From JAHRAW01 sp965262585 (GTDB lineage: Bacteria; Pseudomonadota; Gammaproteobacteria; Arenicellales; Poriferihabitantaceae): 64,000 bases of DNA. The stretch covers positions 1,178,001 to 1,242,000 of the forward strand of contig OZ253546.1 of NCBI GenBank assembly GCA_965262585.1, given 5' to 3'. The position numbers were made by a program, and so were the translations under genes. The notes under the pieces were generated by a model, which was given only the letters and a program-made list of their open reading frames with translations, did not search any database and had not been told where the DNA came from. Positions 1 to 8,053 of this stretch are shown in pieces; the stretch's first letter is position 1; each line of letters opens with the position of its first letter.

Positions 1-1
1 C

Positions 2-184
2 GCAACCGCCCCAACCATTTGTGATGGAAAGTATTCGTCGCCGAAGGAAATCGCGCAGGCTTGGAAAGCAGCCGCAAATAAGTACATCTGCTATTTCAGA
101 AAAAATCGAATGCATGGAATCGTGACCTCGGAGGATGAGCAAATCGAGGAGGTACTTAAAAACCCGGACAACTTACCGAATTGA
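2..184 (+). CDS. 3' end of an unidentified gene (partial at left edge)
   Basis: An open frame enters from the left edge and stops with TGA at 182-184, giving at least 60 residues with no internal stop. The visible C-terminus is hydrophilic and charged (a stretch rich in Lys and Ala, then EDEQIEEVLKNPDNLPN). It ends 7 bases before the first possible malate synthase start, so the two are probably co-transcribed. I do not recognise the family. The frame is short and could be chance, but its composition and tight spacing to the next gene favour a real gene end. Confidence 0.5.
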   Translation, partial: ATAPTICDGKYSSPKEIAQAWKAAANKYICYFRKNRMHGIVTSEDEQIEEVLKNPDNLPN

Positions 185-191
185 GAGTGTG

Positions 192-2351
192 ATGATGTCT
201 GAAAGAATTGAATTGCATGGCCTGAGCATTGACCGTGGGTTGCATGATCTGGTGGTCGACGAAATCTTGCCGGGTAGCGGCATTGATGCGGCGAAATTCT
301 GGCGTGGGTTAACTGGGATTGTTGCGGACTTGGGCGGCAAGAATCACGCCTTGTTGGAAAAACGTGATTCGTTGCAGGGGCGGATAAATGCATGGCATCA
401 GGCGCATCCGGGAACACCGCAACTCGCGGCGTATAAGGATTTTCTTACCGAGATTGGTTATCTGCTGCCCGAAGGCGGCGAGTTCTCGGTGCAAACCGCG
501 AATGTTGATGACGAGATCGCGGTCATCGCCGGGCCGCAGTTGGTGGTGCCGGTGGACAACACCCGTTATGCGCTCAGCGCCGCCAATGCGCGGTGGTTAA
601 GTTTATACGATGCGTTATACGAAACCGATGTGATCGCCGAAGTCGAAGGCTGCAAACGCACCGGAAAATACAACCCGGTGCGCGGTGCGCGGGTTATTCA
701 ATACGCGCGCGACCTCCTCGATCAAGTGGTGCCGCTGGCGGTCGGCAGCCACAGTTACGCGGTCGCATACCGGGTCAAGTCGGGCAAGTTGATCGTGGTG
801 ATGGGAGACGGCAGCACCACCGAACTCGGTTGGCGCGAATGTTTTGTCGGCTATACCGGCGACCCGGAATCGCCTTCGAGCGTGTTGTTGAAGCACAACA
901 ATCTGCACATCGAAATCTTGATTGGCGAAGGGTATTACATTGGCCGTGGCGACCTTGCCGGCATCTACGACGTCAGGGTTGAGGCGGCCATCACCACCAT
1001 CATGGATTGCGAGGATTCGGTCGCGGCGGTCGATGCCGCCGACAAGGTGCGGGTGTATCGCAACTGGGCCGGATTGATGAAGGGCGATCTGCGCACCACC
1101 GTGAAAAAAGGCGACCAAACCATCGAGCGCACGCTGCAACCCGACTTTGAATTTACCGGCGCAAACGGCGCACCGCAACGCCTGCGGGGCCGAAGTTTGA
1201 TGTTCATACGCAATGTCGGCGCGCACATGTATACCGATGCGGTCACGCTGAACGGCGAAGAAATCCCCGAAACTTTTCTGGACGCCATGGTAACGGTGCT
1301 GGCGGCAAAACACGATTTGCTCGGCAACGCCCGTTTCCGCAACAGCGAAACCGGCAGCGTGTATATCGTCAAACCGAAGATGCACGGCCCGGAGGAAGTG
1401 GCATCTGCGGTGGAATTATTTGCGCGGGTTGAAGAGGCGTTGGATATTGCGCGCAACACCATCAAGATTGGCATCATGGACGAAGAGCGGCGCACTACGG
1501 TGAACCTGAAAGCGTGCATCCACGCCGCCCGTGAGCGCGTAGTTTTCATCAACACCGGTTTCCTCGACCGCACCGGCGATGAAATTCATACTTGCATGGA
1601 GGCCGGCGCGGTGCTGCCGAAAAACGATATGAAATCGGCGCCCTGGCTGCTCGCTTATGAAGACTGGAATGTCGACATCGGGCTGGCCGCCGGGTTGCCC
1701 GGACATGCCCAGATCGGCAAAGGGATGTGGGCGGCGCCGGACAACATGGCGTTAATGGTCGAGCAAAAATTCGCGCATCCACGCGCCGGTGCGAGTACCG
1801 CCTGGGTGCCGTCGCCGACCGCCGCGGCCCTGCATGTATTGCATTACCATCATGTCAATGTTGCGGTGCGGCAGCGGGAACTGGCGAATGCGGTGCGGGC
1901 GAACCTCGACGACTTGTTGACCATCCCGGTGCTTGCCAGCCGCAAAATCAGCGCCTTCGAAGCAGCCCGGGAACTGGAAAACAACGCCCAGAGCATCCTC
2001 GGTTATGTGGTGCGCTGGATCGACCGGGGAATTGGCTGCTCCAAAGTGCCCGACCTGTCCGACACGGCACTGATGGAAGACCGCGCCACGCTGCGTATTT
2101 CCAGCCAGCACATCGCCAACTGGTTGCATCATCAACTGATTACCGAGGAGCAAGTGACTTCAGCGTTTCAGAAAATGGCCGTGGTGGTCGACCGCCAGAA
2201 CGAAAGCGATCCCGACTATCAAAACATGGCGCCGGACTATAACGGCCCCGCCTTTCAAGCCGCCCTAGAACTGGTGTTCAAGGGGCGGACGGTCGCCAAC
2301 GGATATACTGAGCCAACGCTGCATGCACGGCGGCGAGAGGTTAAAGGATGA
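192..2351 (+). CDS. glcB: Malate synthase G
   Basis: Condenses acetyl-CoA with glyoxylate to malate in the cytoplasm, the second half of the glyoxylate bypass and of glycolate use. The product is 719 residues from ATG 192 (ATG 195 is equally possible), the usual length of the monomeric G isoform (about 720). An in-frame ATG at 135 would add 19 residues that do not look conserved and would overlap the preceding partial gene. Visible family motifs are MDCEDSVAAVDAADK near 270, RSLMFIRNVGAHMYTDAV near 337, MDEERRTTVNL near 428 (metal ligand Glu), GFLDRTGDEIHT near 456 (metal ligand Asp) and MEDRATLR near 628 (catalytic Asp region). Acetyl-CoA made by the nearby Xsc/Pta pair would be a natural substrate source, which is an inference. 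Confidence 0.97.
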   Translation: MMSERIELHGLSIDRGLHDLVVDEILPGSGIDAAKFWRGLTGIVADLGGKNHALLEKRDSLQGRINAWHQAHPGTPQLAAYKDFLTEIGYLLPEGGEFSVQTANVDDEIAVIAGPQLVVPVDNTRYALSAANARWLSLYDALYETDVIAEVEGCKRTGKYNPVRGARVIQYARDLLDQVVPLAVGSHSYAVAYRVKSGKLIVVMGDGSTTELGWRECFVGYTGDPESPSSVLLKHNNLHIEILIGEGYYIGRGDLAGIYDVRVEAAITTIMDCEDSVAAVDAADKVRVYRNWAGLMKGDLRTTVKKGDQTIERTLQPDFEFTGANGAPQRLRGRSLMFIRNVGAHMYTDAVTLNGEEIPETFLDAMVTVLAAKHDLLGNARFRNSETGSVYIVKPKMHGPEEVASAVELFARVEEALDIARNTIKIGIMDEERRTTVNLKACIHAARERVVFINTGFLDRTGDEIHTCMEAGAVLPKNDMKSAPWLLAYEDWNVDIGLAAGLPGHAQIGKGMWAAPDNMALMVEQKFAHPRAGASTAWVPSPTAAALHVLHYHHVNVAVRQRELANAVRANLDDLLTIPVLASRKISAFEAARELENNAQSILGYVVRWIDRGIGCSKVPDLSDTALMEDRATLRISSQHIANWLHHQLITEEQVTSAFQKMAVVVDRQNESDPDYQNMAPDYNGPAFQAALELVFKGRTVANGYTEPTLHARRREVKG

Positions 2352-2641
2352 GCGCGAATAAGTTAGTCAAAAACGATGTGGTTAAGAAAATCCTAGTCTG
2401 CTTGAACCGCAAACAAAGACGTTGTACATATGGCGCGGTCGCCGAAATACTGGGAGTGATTCCGCGAGGTGTCGGCGGCTATCTTGGCGAACGCTGCCGT
2501 AAAGCGTCTTGGGTTGTGGCGGTCAAGTCCGGCGATCCGTCTGGATACAGCAACGCACAGAAACACCCCAACCTTTACCGCAACGACAAAATCATAAAAA
2601 CAAAGAATGAACTAACAAAATTCTGCTGCCTGAAAATCTAA
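2348..2641 (+). CDS. Small conserved-looking protein, possibly alkyltransferase-like winged helix
   Basis: 97 residues starting at an ATG that overlaps the malate synthase stop by four bases (ATGA), so it is probably translationally coupled. The middle reads CTYGAVAEILGVIPRGVGGYLG followed by ASWVVAVKSGDPSGY. The TYGAVAEILG...VGGYLG pattern recalls the DNA-binding half of O6-alkylguanine transferases and alkyltransferase-like proteins, but the catalytic PCHR motif is absent. I treat that as a structural resemblance only. The C-terminal 20 residues are basic and probably disordered. Function unknown; physical linkage to glcB is the only context. Confidence 0.6.
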   Translation: MSANKLVKNDVVKKILVCLNRKQRRCTYGAVAEILGVIPRGVGGYLGERCRKASWVVAVKSGDPSGYSNAQKHPNLYRNDKIIKTKNELTKFCCLKI

Positions 2642-2649
2642 ACTAACAC

Positions 2650-4488
2650 TCAACCCCGGCTCGGATTGTTTTCGTTGTCCTTTGCTCTGAGCCGACTGAC
2701 ATGCACCTGTCCGCTACGCCCCTTGACTTCGTGCCCGCCGACTTCTTCAAAGCGTAGAGTCGGATCAACTTGTGCGAGTTTCATTGTCTCGGAACTCACC
2801 AAAATAATCGCCGGTGCGCCATCGTCAAATTTTCCGCACAAGGATTCGATGCGGCTGCAGGTGTTCACCGTATCACCGATCACCGTGTAGTTCATGCGCG
2901 AACTGGCGCCGATGTTTCCGACCAGCAGCGGTCCGCTGTGAATCGCGATTTTGATTCTGACCGGCGTCTTGTGTGCGGCTTGGGTTAGTTCATCAGCAAT
3001 CGCGATGGCCGTGCGGCAGGCGCGTTGCGCATGATCCGGTTGATCTTCGGGCGCGCCCCAGAAAGCCATAACCGAATCGCCGATGTATTTGTCGAGGGTA
3101 CCGCCCTCGGCTTCGATGCAGCGTGCGATGATTTCGAAATGCGCGTTGAGCAAAGCGCCGACTTCGCCCGGCGGCATGGTTTCCGAGAGCGCGGTGAAGC
3201 CGATGATGTCGGTGAACATTACGCTGATCTCCGCCTCCCGCGACTCGATCGAGGCATCCCCGCCGCCGCGTCCATGGATGAGTTTGCGCACCAGTTGCTT
3301 GGGCACATAAGTCTCGAACCACCTCAAACCTTCCACCATATGCTTGAACGCGCTCGCCTGATCGTCGAGTTCCCGGATTCCCGAACGTTTGATGTCGCCG
3401 ATGCCGTCCAACTCAAGCATGCCGATTTTTTCCGCGGAACCGGCAAGGAAGCGGATTGGCCGGGAGATTTTGCGCGCAATCCACAACGAGCACAGAATCG
3501 CCAGCACGAGAACCAAAGCACCGGCAATCGCCGAGCCAATCAGACGCCGGATTTGTTTCCCCCACGAGTCCGCCGGCCCGTAGATGCCAATCTGCCACGG
3601 CGTATCGCCAAACGAGGTGTTGGCTCTGGACAGCACCAGATATTCATCATCCGCGTTGTTTTTTATCGTGCGAATCTCAAAGTTTGTATTCGGCGGATGA
3701 AACACTTCGCTGCCGTAAAACTGCGCGATGATGGGATCATCGAGTTCTTCGATTTTCAGCAGGCGCGCGCGGTTAGTATCGCCGATTATCACCGGTGCAT
3801 TGTCGAGCGCGGGATGCGCCAGCACGTTATCGCCGTAAAGAATAAACGGGGTCATGCCGCGCCGGTCGCCGACTCGTTTCAAGATCGAAGACAAATTGTT
3901 GATGGTCACGCCGGTTGCCATAACGCCCCAATAGCGGCCTCGATAGTTAAGCGGAGCGACCGTATGGACATAATTTGCCTCGGCGTCACCCTCGGTCGGC
4001 GGCCCCCACGAGGGCGCACCTTTGGCACGGGCGTCGTCGATCATGGCGAGCAACTCCGGCGTTACCGGATCCTGTTCGTGGCTCACCGACACAAAGCCAT
4101 TTTCGGAACGCCGTATCTCTACCTTGGTGACATTTTCATCCCACAGCACCACGCCGGCGATTTGCGGTGCGGCGGCCAGCGCGCCCTTAAACGCGGCGAC
4201 CAATTCCCCGGGGTTTTCCGGGTGAAGTTGCCCGGTGGCGACCTGATTGTGGATGTAACGGGAGATTTCCAGCGCCGGACCGACATGATCTTCGATCTCT
4301 TTTTCAATGAGCGTTACCGCGAGTTCGGCCTGTGCGCGCAGCAGTTCAATGGTGTTTTGCCAAGCGGTTTGTGACGACAAAGTCAGCACCAGACCCGCGG
4401 ACAGAATCACCAGTCCAGCGATAACCGCGGACAGTAGCGCGGTGATTCCGATGGTGCGTTTTTTGGCGGTTTTCATCGGCGTGTTCAT
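2650..4488 (-). CDS. Membrane-anchored class III adenylate/guanylate cyclase with HAMP domain
   Basis: Makes a cyclic nucleotide in response to a periplasmic signal. 612 residues from ATG 4488 (ATG 4476 is an alternative); a longer reading to 4608 would run into dgcN, so I use the start just downstream of the dgcN stop. Order: short cytoplasmic tail, TM1 about 12-38, a periplasmic sensor region (dCache-like by size) about 40-310, TM2 about 312-336, HAMP about 333-385, class III cyclase domain about 410-580. The catalytic domain shows VMFTDIIGFT (first metal Asp), KYIGDSVMAFWG (second metal Asp) and MNYTVIGDTVNTCSRIE. Substrate choice (ATP or GTP) cannot be settled by eye. It lies 10 bases after dgcN on the same strand and is probably the last gene of that operon. 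Confidence 0.9.
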   Translation of the reverse strand: MNTPMKTAKKRTIGITALLSAVIAGLVILSAGLVLTLSSQTAWQNTIELLRAQAELAVTLIEKEIEDHVGPALEISRYIHNQVATGQLHPENPGELVAAFKGALAAAPQIAGVVLWDENVTKVEIRRSENGFVSVSHEQDPVTPELLAMIDDARAKGAPSWGPPTEGDAEANYVHTVAPLNYRGRYWGVMATGVTINNLSSILKRVGDRRGMTPFILYGDNVLAHPALDNAPVIIGDTNRARLLKIEELDDPIIAQFYGSEVFHPPNTNFEIRTIKNNADDEYLVLSRANTSFGDTPWQIGIYGPADSWGKQIRRLIGSAIAGALVLVLAILCSLWIARKISRPIRFLAGSAEKIGMLELDGIGDIKRSGIRELDDQASAFKHMVEGLRWFETYVPKQLVRKLIHGRGGGDASIESREAEISVMFTDIIGFTALSETMPPGEVGALLNAHFEIIARCIEAEGGTLDKYIGDSVMAFWGAPEDQPDHAQRACRTAIAIADELTQAAHKTPVRIKIAIHSGPLLVGNIGASSRMNYTVIGDTVNTCSRIESLCGKFDDGAPAIILVSSETMKLAQVDPTLRFEEVGGHEVKGRSGQVHVSRLRAKDNENNPSRG

Positions 4489-4498
4489 CAGCGATTTT

Positions 4499-5527
4499 TC
4501 AGAGCAGCAACCCGCCGAGTTTGCCCGCGTCAAAGCGCACCACATCGGCCACCGGCAGTTGAATTTCCTGTTCGAGTTTTTCGATCTCGGCGCGCGCTTC
4601 GGCCTCATCCAGCATCGAAGTGTTGAGGGCGACGCCGACGGTGGTCGCCGGAGTCAACGCTCCGCAGGCACGCGCCACCTGTTCGTTCAACCGGATGAAA
4701 TCCGCAAGCGGCGGGATGCGCACCGAATGCGGCGCGCGCAGATTGGTCATCCGCGCGCGGTGGCACATGATCAAGTGAGTCGCGCAACTGCCGCGCAGCA
4801 GCGAAAGAGTCGCGCTGCTGCCCGGATGCAGCAATGAACCCTGACCTTCGATCAAAACGATGTCGTGTTGCGCCGCCGCCATCACCATATCCTCGACCGC
4901 ACCGCAAGCGTGATCGAGCCGGAACGCATCGAGGGGAATTCCAAAACCGGTAATGGTGATGCCGATTTGCCCGGTGGCGAGAAACACGGCGTCGTGCCCG
5001 TGGCGGCGAAGCCAACGGTCGATCTCGAGGCCGACTGTCATCTTGCCGACTGCCATGTCGGTGCCGACTAACAACACTCGTTTGTTATTGAGAGTCGCGG
5101 CGCGCGCAGCGGCGATGCCCGGTATGTCCGCCGGTTGACGCACATCCCAGATCCAGCATCCGGGTTGCAGCAAATGCGCAAAGCGTTCGTTTAAGTTGTC
5201 GTGCAATCCGTTAACCAGCGACATGCCGAGTTGCAGGCATTCGCTCAACGGGCGTTCCCATTGCGGCGGCATGCGTCCGCCGGACGGCGCGGTACCGAGC
5301 ACCAACACTTCGGCGCCGCGCTCGGCCGCCTCGGCGACGCTCGCCACCACCGGATAGTCGAACGGCAGTTCACACACTTCGCTGACCCGTTTTCCGGCGT
5401 GGCAGGAATCAATCACGCAGCACACCGGATTGCGGCCGTAACGCATCACCCCAAATCCCATTTTGCCGTAGTCGCTGTCGAGGTTCTCCTCCATGTAGAT
5501 GGCGATTTTTTGTTTTTTATTCAGCAT
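4499..5527 (-). CDS. dgcN: DUF1611 / DgcN-type D-glutamate N-acetyltransferase
   Basis: 342 residues matching the DUF1611 family: a Rossmann-like N-terminal half (about 1-140) and a P-loop C-terminal half with LLVGTDMAVGKMT near 150-163, QIGITITGFGIPLDAF and LIEGQGSLLHPG. Established knowledge: some members of this family (DgcN), paired with an enolase-superfamily partner (DgcA), act in a D-glutamate catabolic route in which D-Glu is N-acetylated and then racemised. Here it overlaps the dgcA-like gene by 11 bases, exactly the expected pairing, so I assign it on motif plus context. Older annotations call relatives simply DUF1611 or EBNA-1 nuclear-like proteins. Cytoplasmic. Confidence 0.8.
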   Translation of the reverse strand: MLNKKQKIAIYMEENLDSDYGKMGFGVMRYGRNPVCCVIDSCHAGKRVSEVCELPFDYPVVASVAEAAERGAEVLVLGTAPSGGRMPPQWERPLSECLQLGMSLVNGLHDNLNERFAHLLQPGCWIWDVRQPADIPGIAAARAATLNNKRVLLVGTDMAVGKMTVGLEIDRWLRRHGHDAVFLATGQIGITITGFGIPLDAFRLDHACGAVEDMVMAAAQHDIVLIEGQGSLLHPGSSATLSLLRGSCATHLIMCHRARMTNLRAPHSVRIPPLADFIRLNEQVARACGALTPATTVGVALNTSMLDEAEARAEIEKLEQEIQLPVADVVRFDAGKLGGLLL

Positions 5528-6557
5528 CGATAATTTCCGCGCCGTGGCCGGGCAATTCGTTCGGGGTTAGGATTCCGTCTCTCAGTTGCGCGCCGGTGCA
5601 CGGGTCGGGGTCGAGGTTGAGATGCGAATCAAGATCGATGTAGTCAAGCGCACCGCTGAGCGCGGCGGCGGCGGAAATCGACATCGACGACTCGCTCATG
5701 CATCCGATCATGGTTTTCAGTTTGAAGGCGCGCGCAACCGCGATAATCCGCAACGCTTCGGTGATGCCGCCGCACTTCATCAGTTTCATGTTGACGCCGT
5801 CAACCGCGTGCGCCCAGTTCGGCAGGTCGCTGGCAAAGCGGCACGATTCGTCCACAAAAATCGGCAGTGGCCGGTTCTTGAACAGCGCCGGCAACTGGTC
5901 TTCGCATCCTTCTGCGAGCGGCTGCTCGACATATTCGACACCGCGTTCGGCGAGCCACTTCATCATCGTCGACGCCTGCTCGAGATTCCAGCCACCGTTC
6001 GCATCGACGCGCAGGCTGATCGCGTAATTGCGCGTGCTGTCCATGACTTGCGAAAACATCGCCCGGTCGGCGTCGATGCCATGCGGCGAACCGAGTTTTA
6101 TTTTGAGCGCGCGAATGCCGCCGTCGAGCAACCACGGAATGCGTTCGCGCACCACTTCGGGCGGATTGATGCCGAGGGTCACCGAGGTCGGCGCGTGCGG
6201 TTTGCCGATTCCCAATAATTGATATAACGGCATACCGGCGGTGCGCGCCAGCCAGTCCCACAACGCGATGTCGAGAGCCGCAAGCGCGCACGGCGGCACT
6301 TTGCGCGCGCGCGCACGGTCGTAGATTTGCGTAACCGCAAGCCCCGGCGGAAGATGATCGCAGAACTGGGTCAGCGCCGCTTCACCGAGCGCGGCACTGG
6401 CCGCACCTTGCGCGGCACCGGGCGCCATTTCGCCCCAGCCGGTGGTGCGCCCGTCGGTGACCGAGACAAACAAGTTGTCCGAATCGCCGCTCACGCCACG
6501 GCTAATCGCCAGCGGGAAACGTTTGTGCAGGTGAATCGTGCGGCAGGCGGTTTTCAT
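5517..6557 (-). CDS. dgcA: Enolase-superfamily epimerase, DgcA / dipeptide epimerase type
   Basis: 346 residues of the muconate-lactonising subgroup of the enolase superfamily. Visible active-site elements: ALKIKLG near 148 (KxK base), LRVDANGGW near 182 (metal Asp), VEQPLAEG near 204 (metal Glu), IFVDES near 232 (metal Asp) and VNMKLMKCGG near 254 (second base Lys). Such proteins are L-Ala-D/L-Glu epimerases or, when next to a DUF1611 gene, N-acetyl-D-glutamate racemases (DgcA). The 11-base overlap with dgcN supports the second reading, but a role in murein peptide recycling cannot be excluded. It lies 86 bases after the pta stop on the same strand. Confidence 0.85.
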   Translation of the reverse strand: MKTACRTIHLHKRFPLAISRGVSGDSDNLFVSVTDGRTTGWGEMAPGAAQGAASAALGEAALTQFCDHLPPGLAVTQIYDRARARKVPPCALAALDIALWDWLARTAGMPLYQLLGIGKPHAPTSVTLGINPPEVVRERIPWLLDGGIRALKIKLGSPHGIDADRAMFSQVMDSTRNYAISLRVDANGGWNLEQASTMMKWLAERGVEYVEQPLAEGCEDQLPALFKNRPLPIFVDESCRFASDLPNWAHAVDGVNMKLMKCGGITEALRIIAVARAFKLKTMIGCMSESSMSISAAAALSGALDYIDLDSHLNLDPDPCTGAQLRDGILTPNELPGHGAEIIDAE

Positions 6558-6610
6558 ATGGCGCGAAAGTTCTTGATCTGAAATGGTGGGTTGAGGCGAC
6601 TATGAATTTA

Positions 6611-6664
6611 TGCCTGAGATCATGCCTGATTTTGTGCCTGATATTATGTTTGATTTTGTGCCTG
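6611..6664. repeat. 12-bp tandem repeat spanning the pta stop codon
   Basis: Four to five copies of a 12-bp unit (TGCCTGATTTTG and variants such as TGCCTGAGATCA, TGCCTGATATTA, TGTTTGATTTTG) run head to tail. The pta stop codon (6644-6646) lies inside, and further in-frame stops recur in later copies, so repeat-number changes would barely alter the protein. Confidence 0.9.
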
Positions 6665-7657
6665 CACCGAGGTAACCGCCACCAGCGTGACGATGTCTTC
6701 GATGCGGCAGCCACGGGAGAGGTCGTTGACCGGCCGCGCAAGCCCTTGCAGTACCGGCCCGACGGCGCGCACACCGCCGATGCGTTCGGCGATTTTGTAG
6801 CCGATGTTGGCCGATTGCAAATCCGGGAAGATAAAAATATTGGCCGGTGCTTGAGTTTGGATTTCGGGTGCTTTGTGGCGCAAGATTTCGGGAATCACGG
6901 CCGCGTCAAACTGCACTTCCGGGATCAATTCGAGGTCGGCGCGCCGCCGTGCGATGATCTCGCCCGCTTCCCGGACTTTGGTCACTTGCGGGTGCTGCGC
7001 GCTGCCGGCGGTGGAAAACGACAACAACGCAACGCGCGGTTTGAGTGATAACAACGCGACCGCGCTGTCGCTCGAATCCATGGCGATTTGCGCCAACTGC
7101 CCGGCATCCGGGTCGATCACCATCGCGCAGTCGGCGAAAATAGCGGGCCCCTGAATCGCCTGATGCGGCAGGTCGTGTTGCATGATGAAGAAACTGGAGA
7201 CCAGGCCGTTTTGGTGTTTCACGCCGACAATTTGCAACGCCGCGCGCACCACATCGGAAGTAGTATTGGCGGCACCGGCGACACAACCATCGGCATCACC
7301 GCACGCGACCATACAAACCCCCAGCGTCAAAGGCGAACGAATTTGTTCGAGCGCGCATTGATGCGTCATGCCTTTGGATTTTCGCGCGCGCACAAGAATC
7401 TCAGCGTATTTTTCGGCATCATCGTTTTGTTGCGGATCGATCACCCGTATGGCATTTCCAAAAGCGGATAAATCAAGGTTCTCAACTTCCGCCAACGCCG
7501 CAACATCACCCGGATTTCCAAGCACCACAATTTCCGCCAACCCACGCTCCGCCACCCTCCCGGCGGCAGCCAACACACGCGCATCCACACCTTCCGGCAA
7601 GACGATTTTCTTCCTATCCGCCGCCGCCTGCGCGGTAATTTGCTCGAGCGCGTTCAT
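6644..7657 (-). CDS. pta: Phosphate acetyltransferase
   Basis: Interconverts acetyl phosphate and acetyl-CoA in the cytoplasm. 337 residues, the short single-domain form consisting only of the PTA_PTB catalytic domain (the long enterobacterial form is about 700). Family features visible: KKIVLPEGVDARVLAAA near the N-terminus, GVCMVACGDADGCVAGAANTTSDVVRAALQIVG in the middle (binding region, quoted in part for identification) and the C-terminal IGYKIAERIGGVRAVGPVLQGLARPVNDLSRGC. In organisms that degrade taurine, Pta takes acetyl phosphate made by Xsc; xsc is 7 kb away on the same strand, with an accessory segment between. The last residues (SVQAQNQT) are encoded by the 12-bp repeat. Confidence 0.95.
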   Translation of the reverse strand: MNALEQITAQAAADRKKIVLPEGVDARVLAAAGRVAERGLAEIVVLGNPGDVAALAEVENLDLSAFGNAIRVIDPQQNDDAEKYAEILVRARKSKGMTHQCALEQIRSPLTLGVCMVACGDADGCVAGAANTTSDVVRAALQIVGVKHQNGLVSSFFIMQHDLPHQAIQGPAIFADCAMVIDPDAGQLAQIAMDSSDSAVALLSLKPRVALLSFSTAGSAQHPQVTKVREAGEIIARRRADLELIPEVQFDAAVIPEILRHKAPEIQTQAPANIFIFPDLQSANIGYKIAERIGGVRAVGPVLQGLARPVNDLSRGCRIEDIVTLVAVTSVQAQNQT

Positions 7658-7762
7658 CGGTGAATTATAACGGCAAGTACCCCAACTACCCCGCGAAACT
7701 TTTCATATCAACCTAACATTATGATAAATAAGATAAAAAAATAAAATAATGCGATAAGATAA

Positions 7763-8053
7763 GAACACTTTGCTTATAACGAAAAGCGCGATGCCGTGCG
7801 CTTGATTGAAGTCGGCAAGCCCAATGAAGCTGGTTGCATCGTGCGCGCCCCCGAAACCGGCGAAACCAAAGAACAATGGAGCGGCGATTGCCGATTTGAA
7901 AACAAATGGCAAAGTTTCCGCACGAATAAAGATCCCTCGCCGGAACTGAAAAGTGTAGAATACAAATGCCCTGCCGGGTGGCGTAAAATCGCGGTGAAGG
8001 TAGTGGATATATTGGGCAATGATACGATGAAAATTTTGGAGGTGAGGGTGTGA
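7763..8053 (+). pseudogene. C-terminal remnant of a lost larger gene, possibly a DNA methylase-type protein
   Basis: An in-frame stop at 7760-7762 is followed by 96 open codons ending at TGA 8051-8053. A GTG at 7796 would give 85 residues, but sequence that reads as protein starts earlier (HFAYNEKRDAVRLIEVGKP), which points to a 5'-truncated gene. The ending (WRKIAVKVVDILGNDTMKILEV) resembles, from memory, the tail of adenine-specific methylases of restriction-modification loci; I cannot verify that. The stop overlaps the GTG start of the next gene by four bases, as in a translationally coupled operon. AT-rich DNA just upstream (7700-7760) may mark the deletion joint. Confidence 0.55.

Noticed and set aside
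3025..4374. Long plus-strand frame (about 450 codons) opposite the cyclase
   Set aside because: Antisense shadow of a well-supported GC-rich gene; no family motifs.
6602..7048. Plus-strand frame beginning MNLCLRSCLILCLILCLILC
   Set aside because: The Leu/Cys start is the translation of the 12-bp tandem repeat; the rest is antisense to pta.
7796..8053. Complete 85-residue gene from GTG 7796
   Set aside because: Protein-like sequence continues upstream of the GTG to a stop, which fits a truncated gene better.
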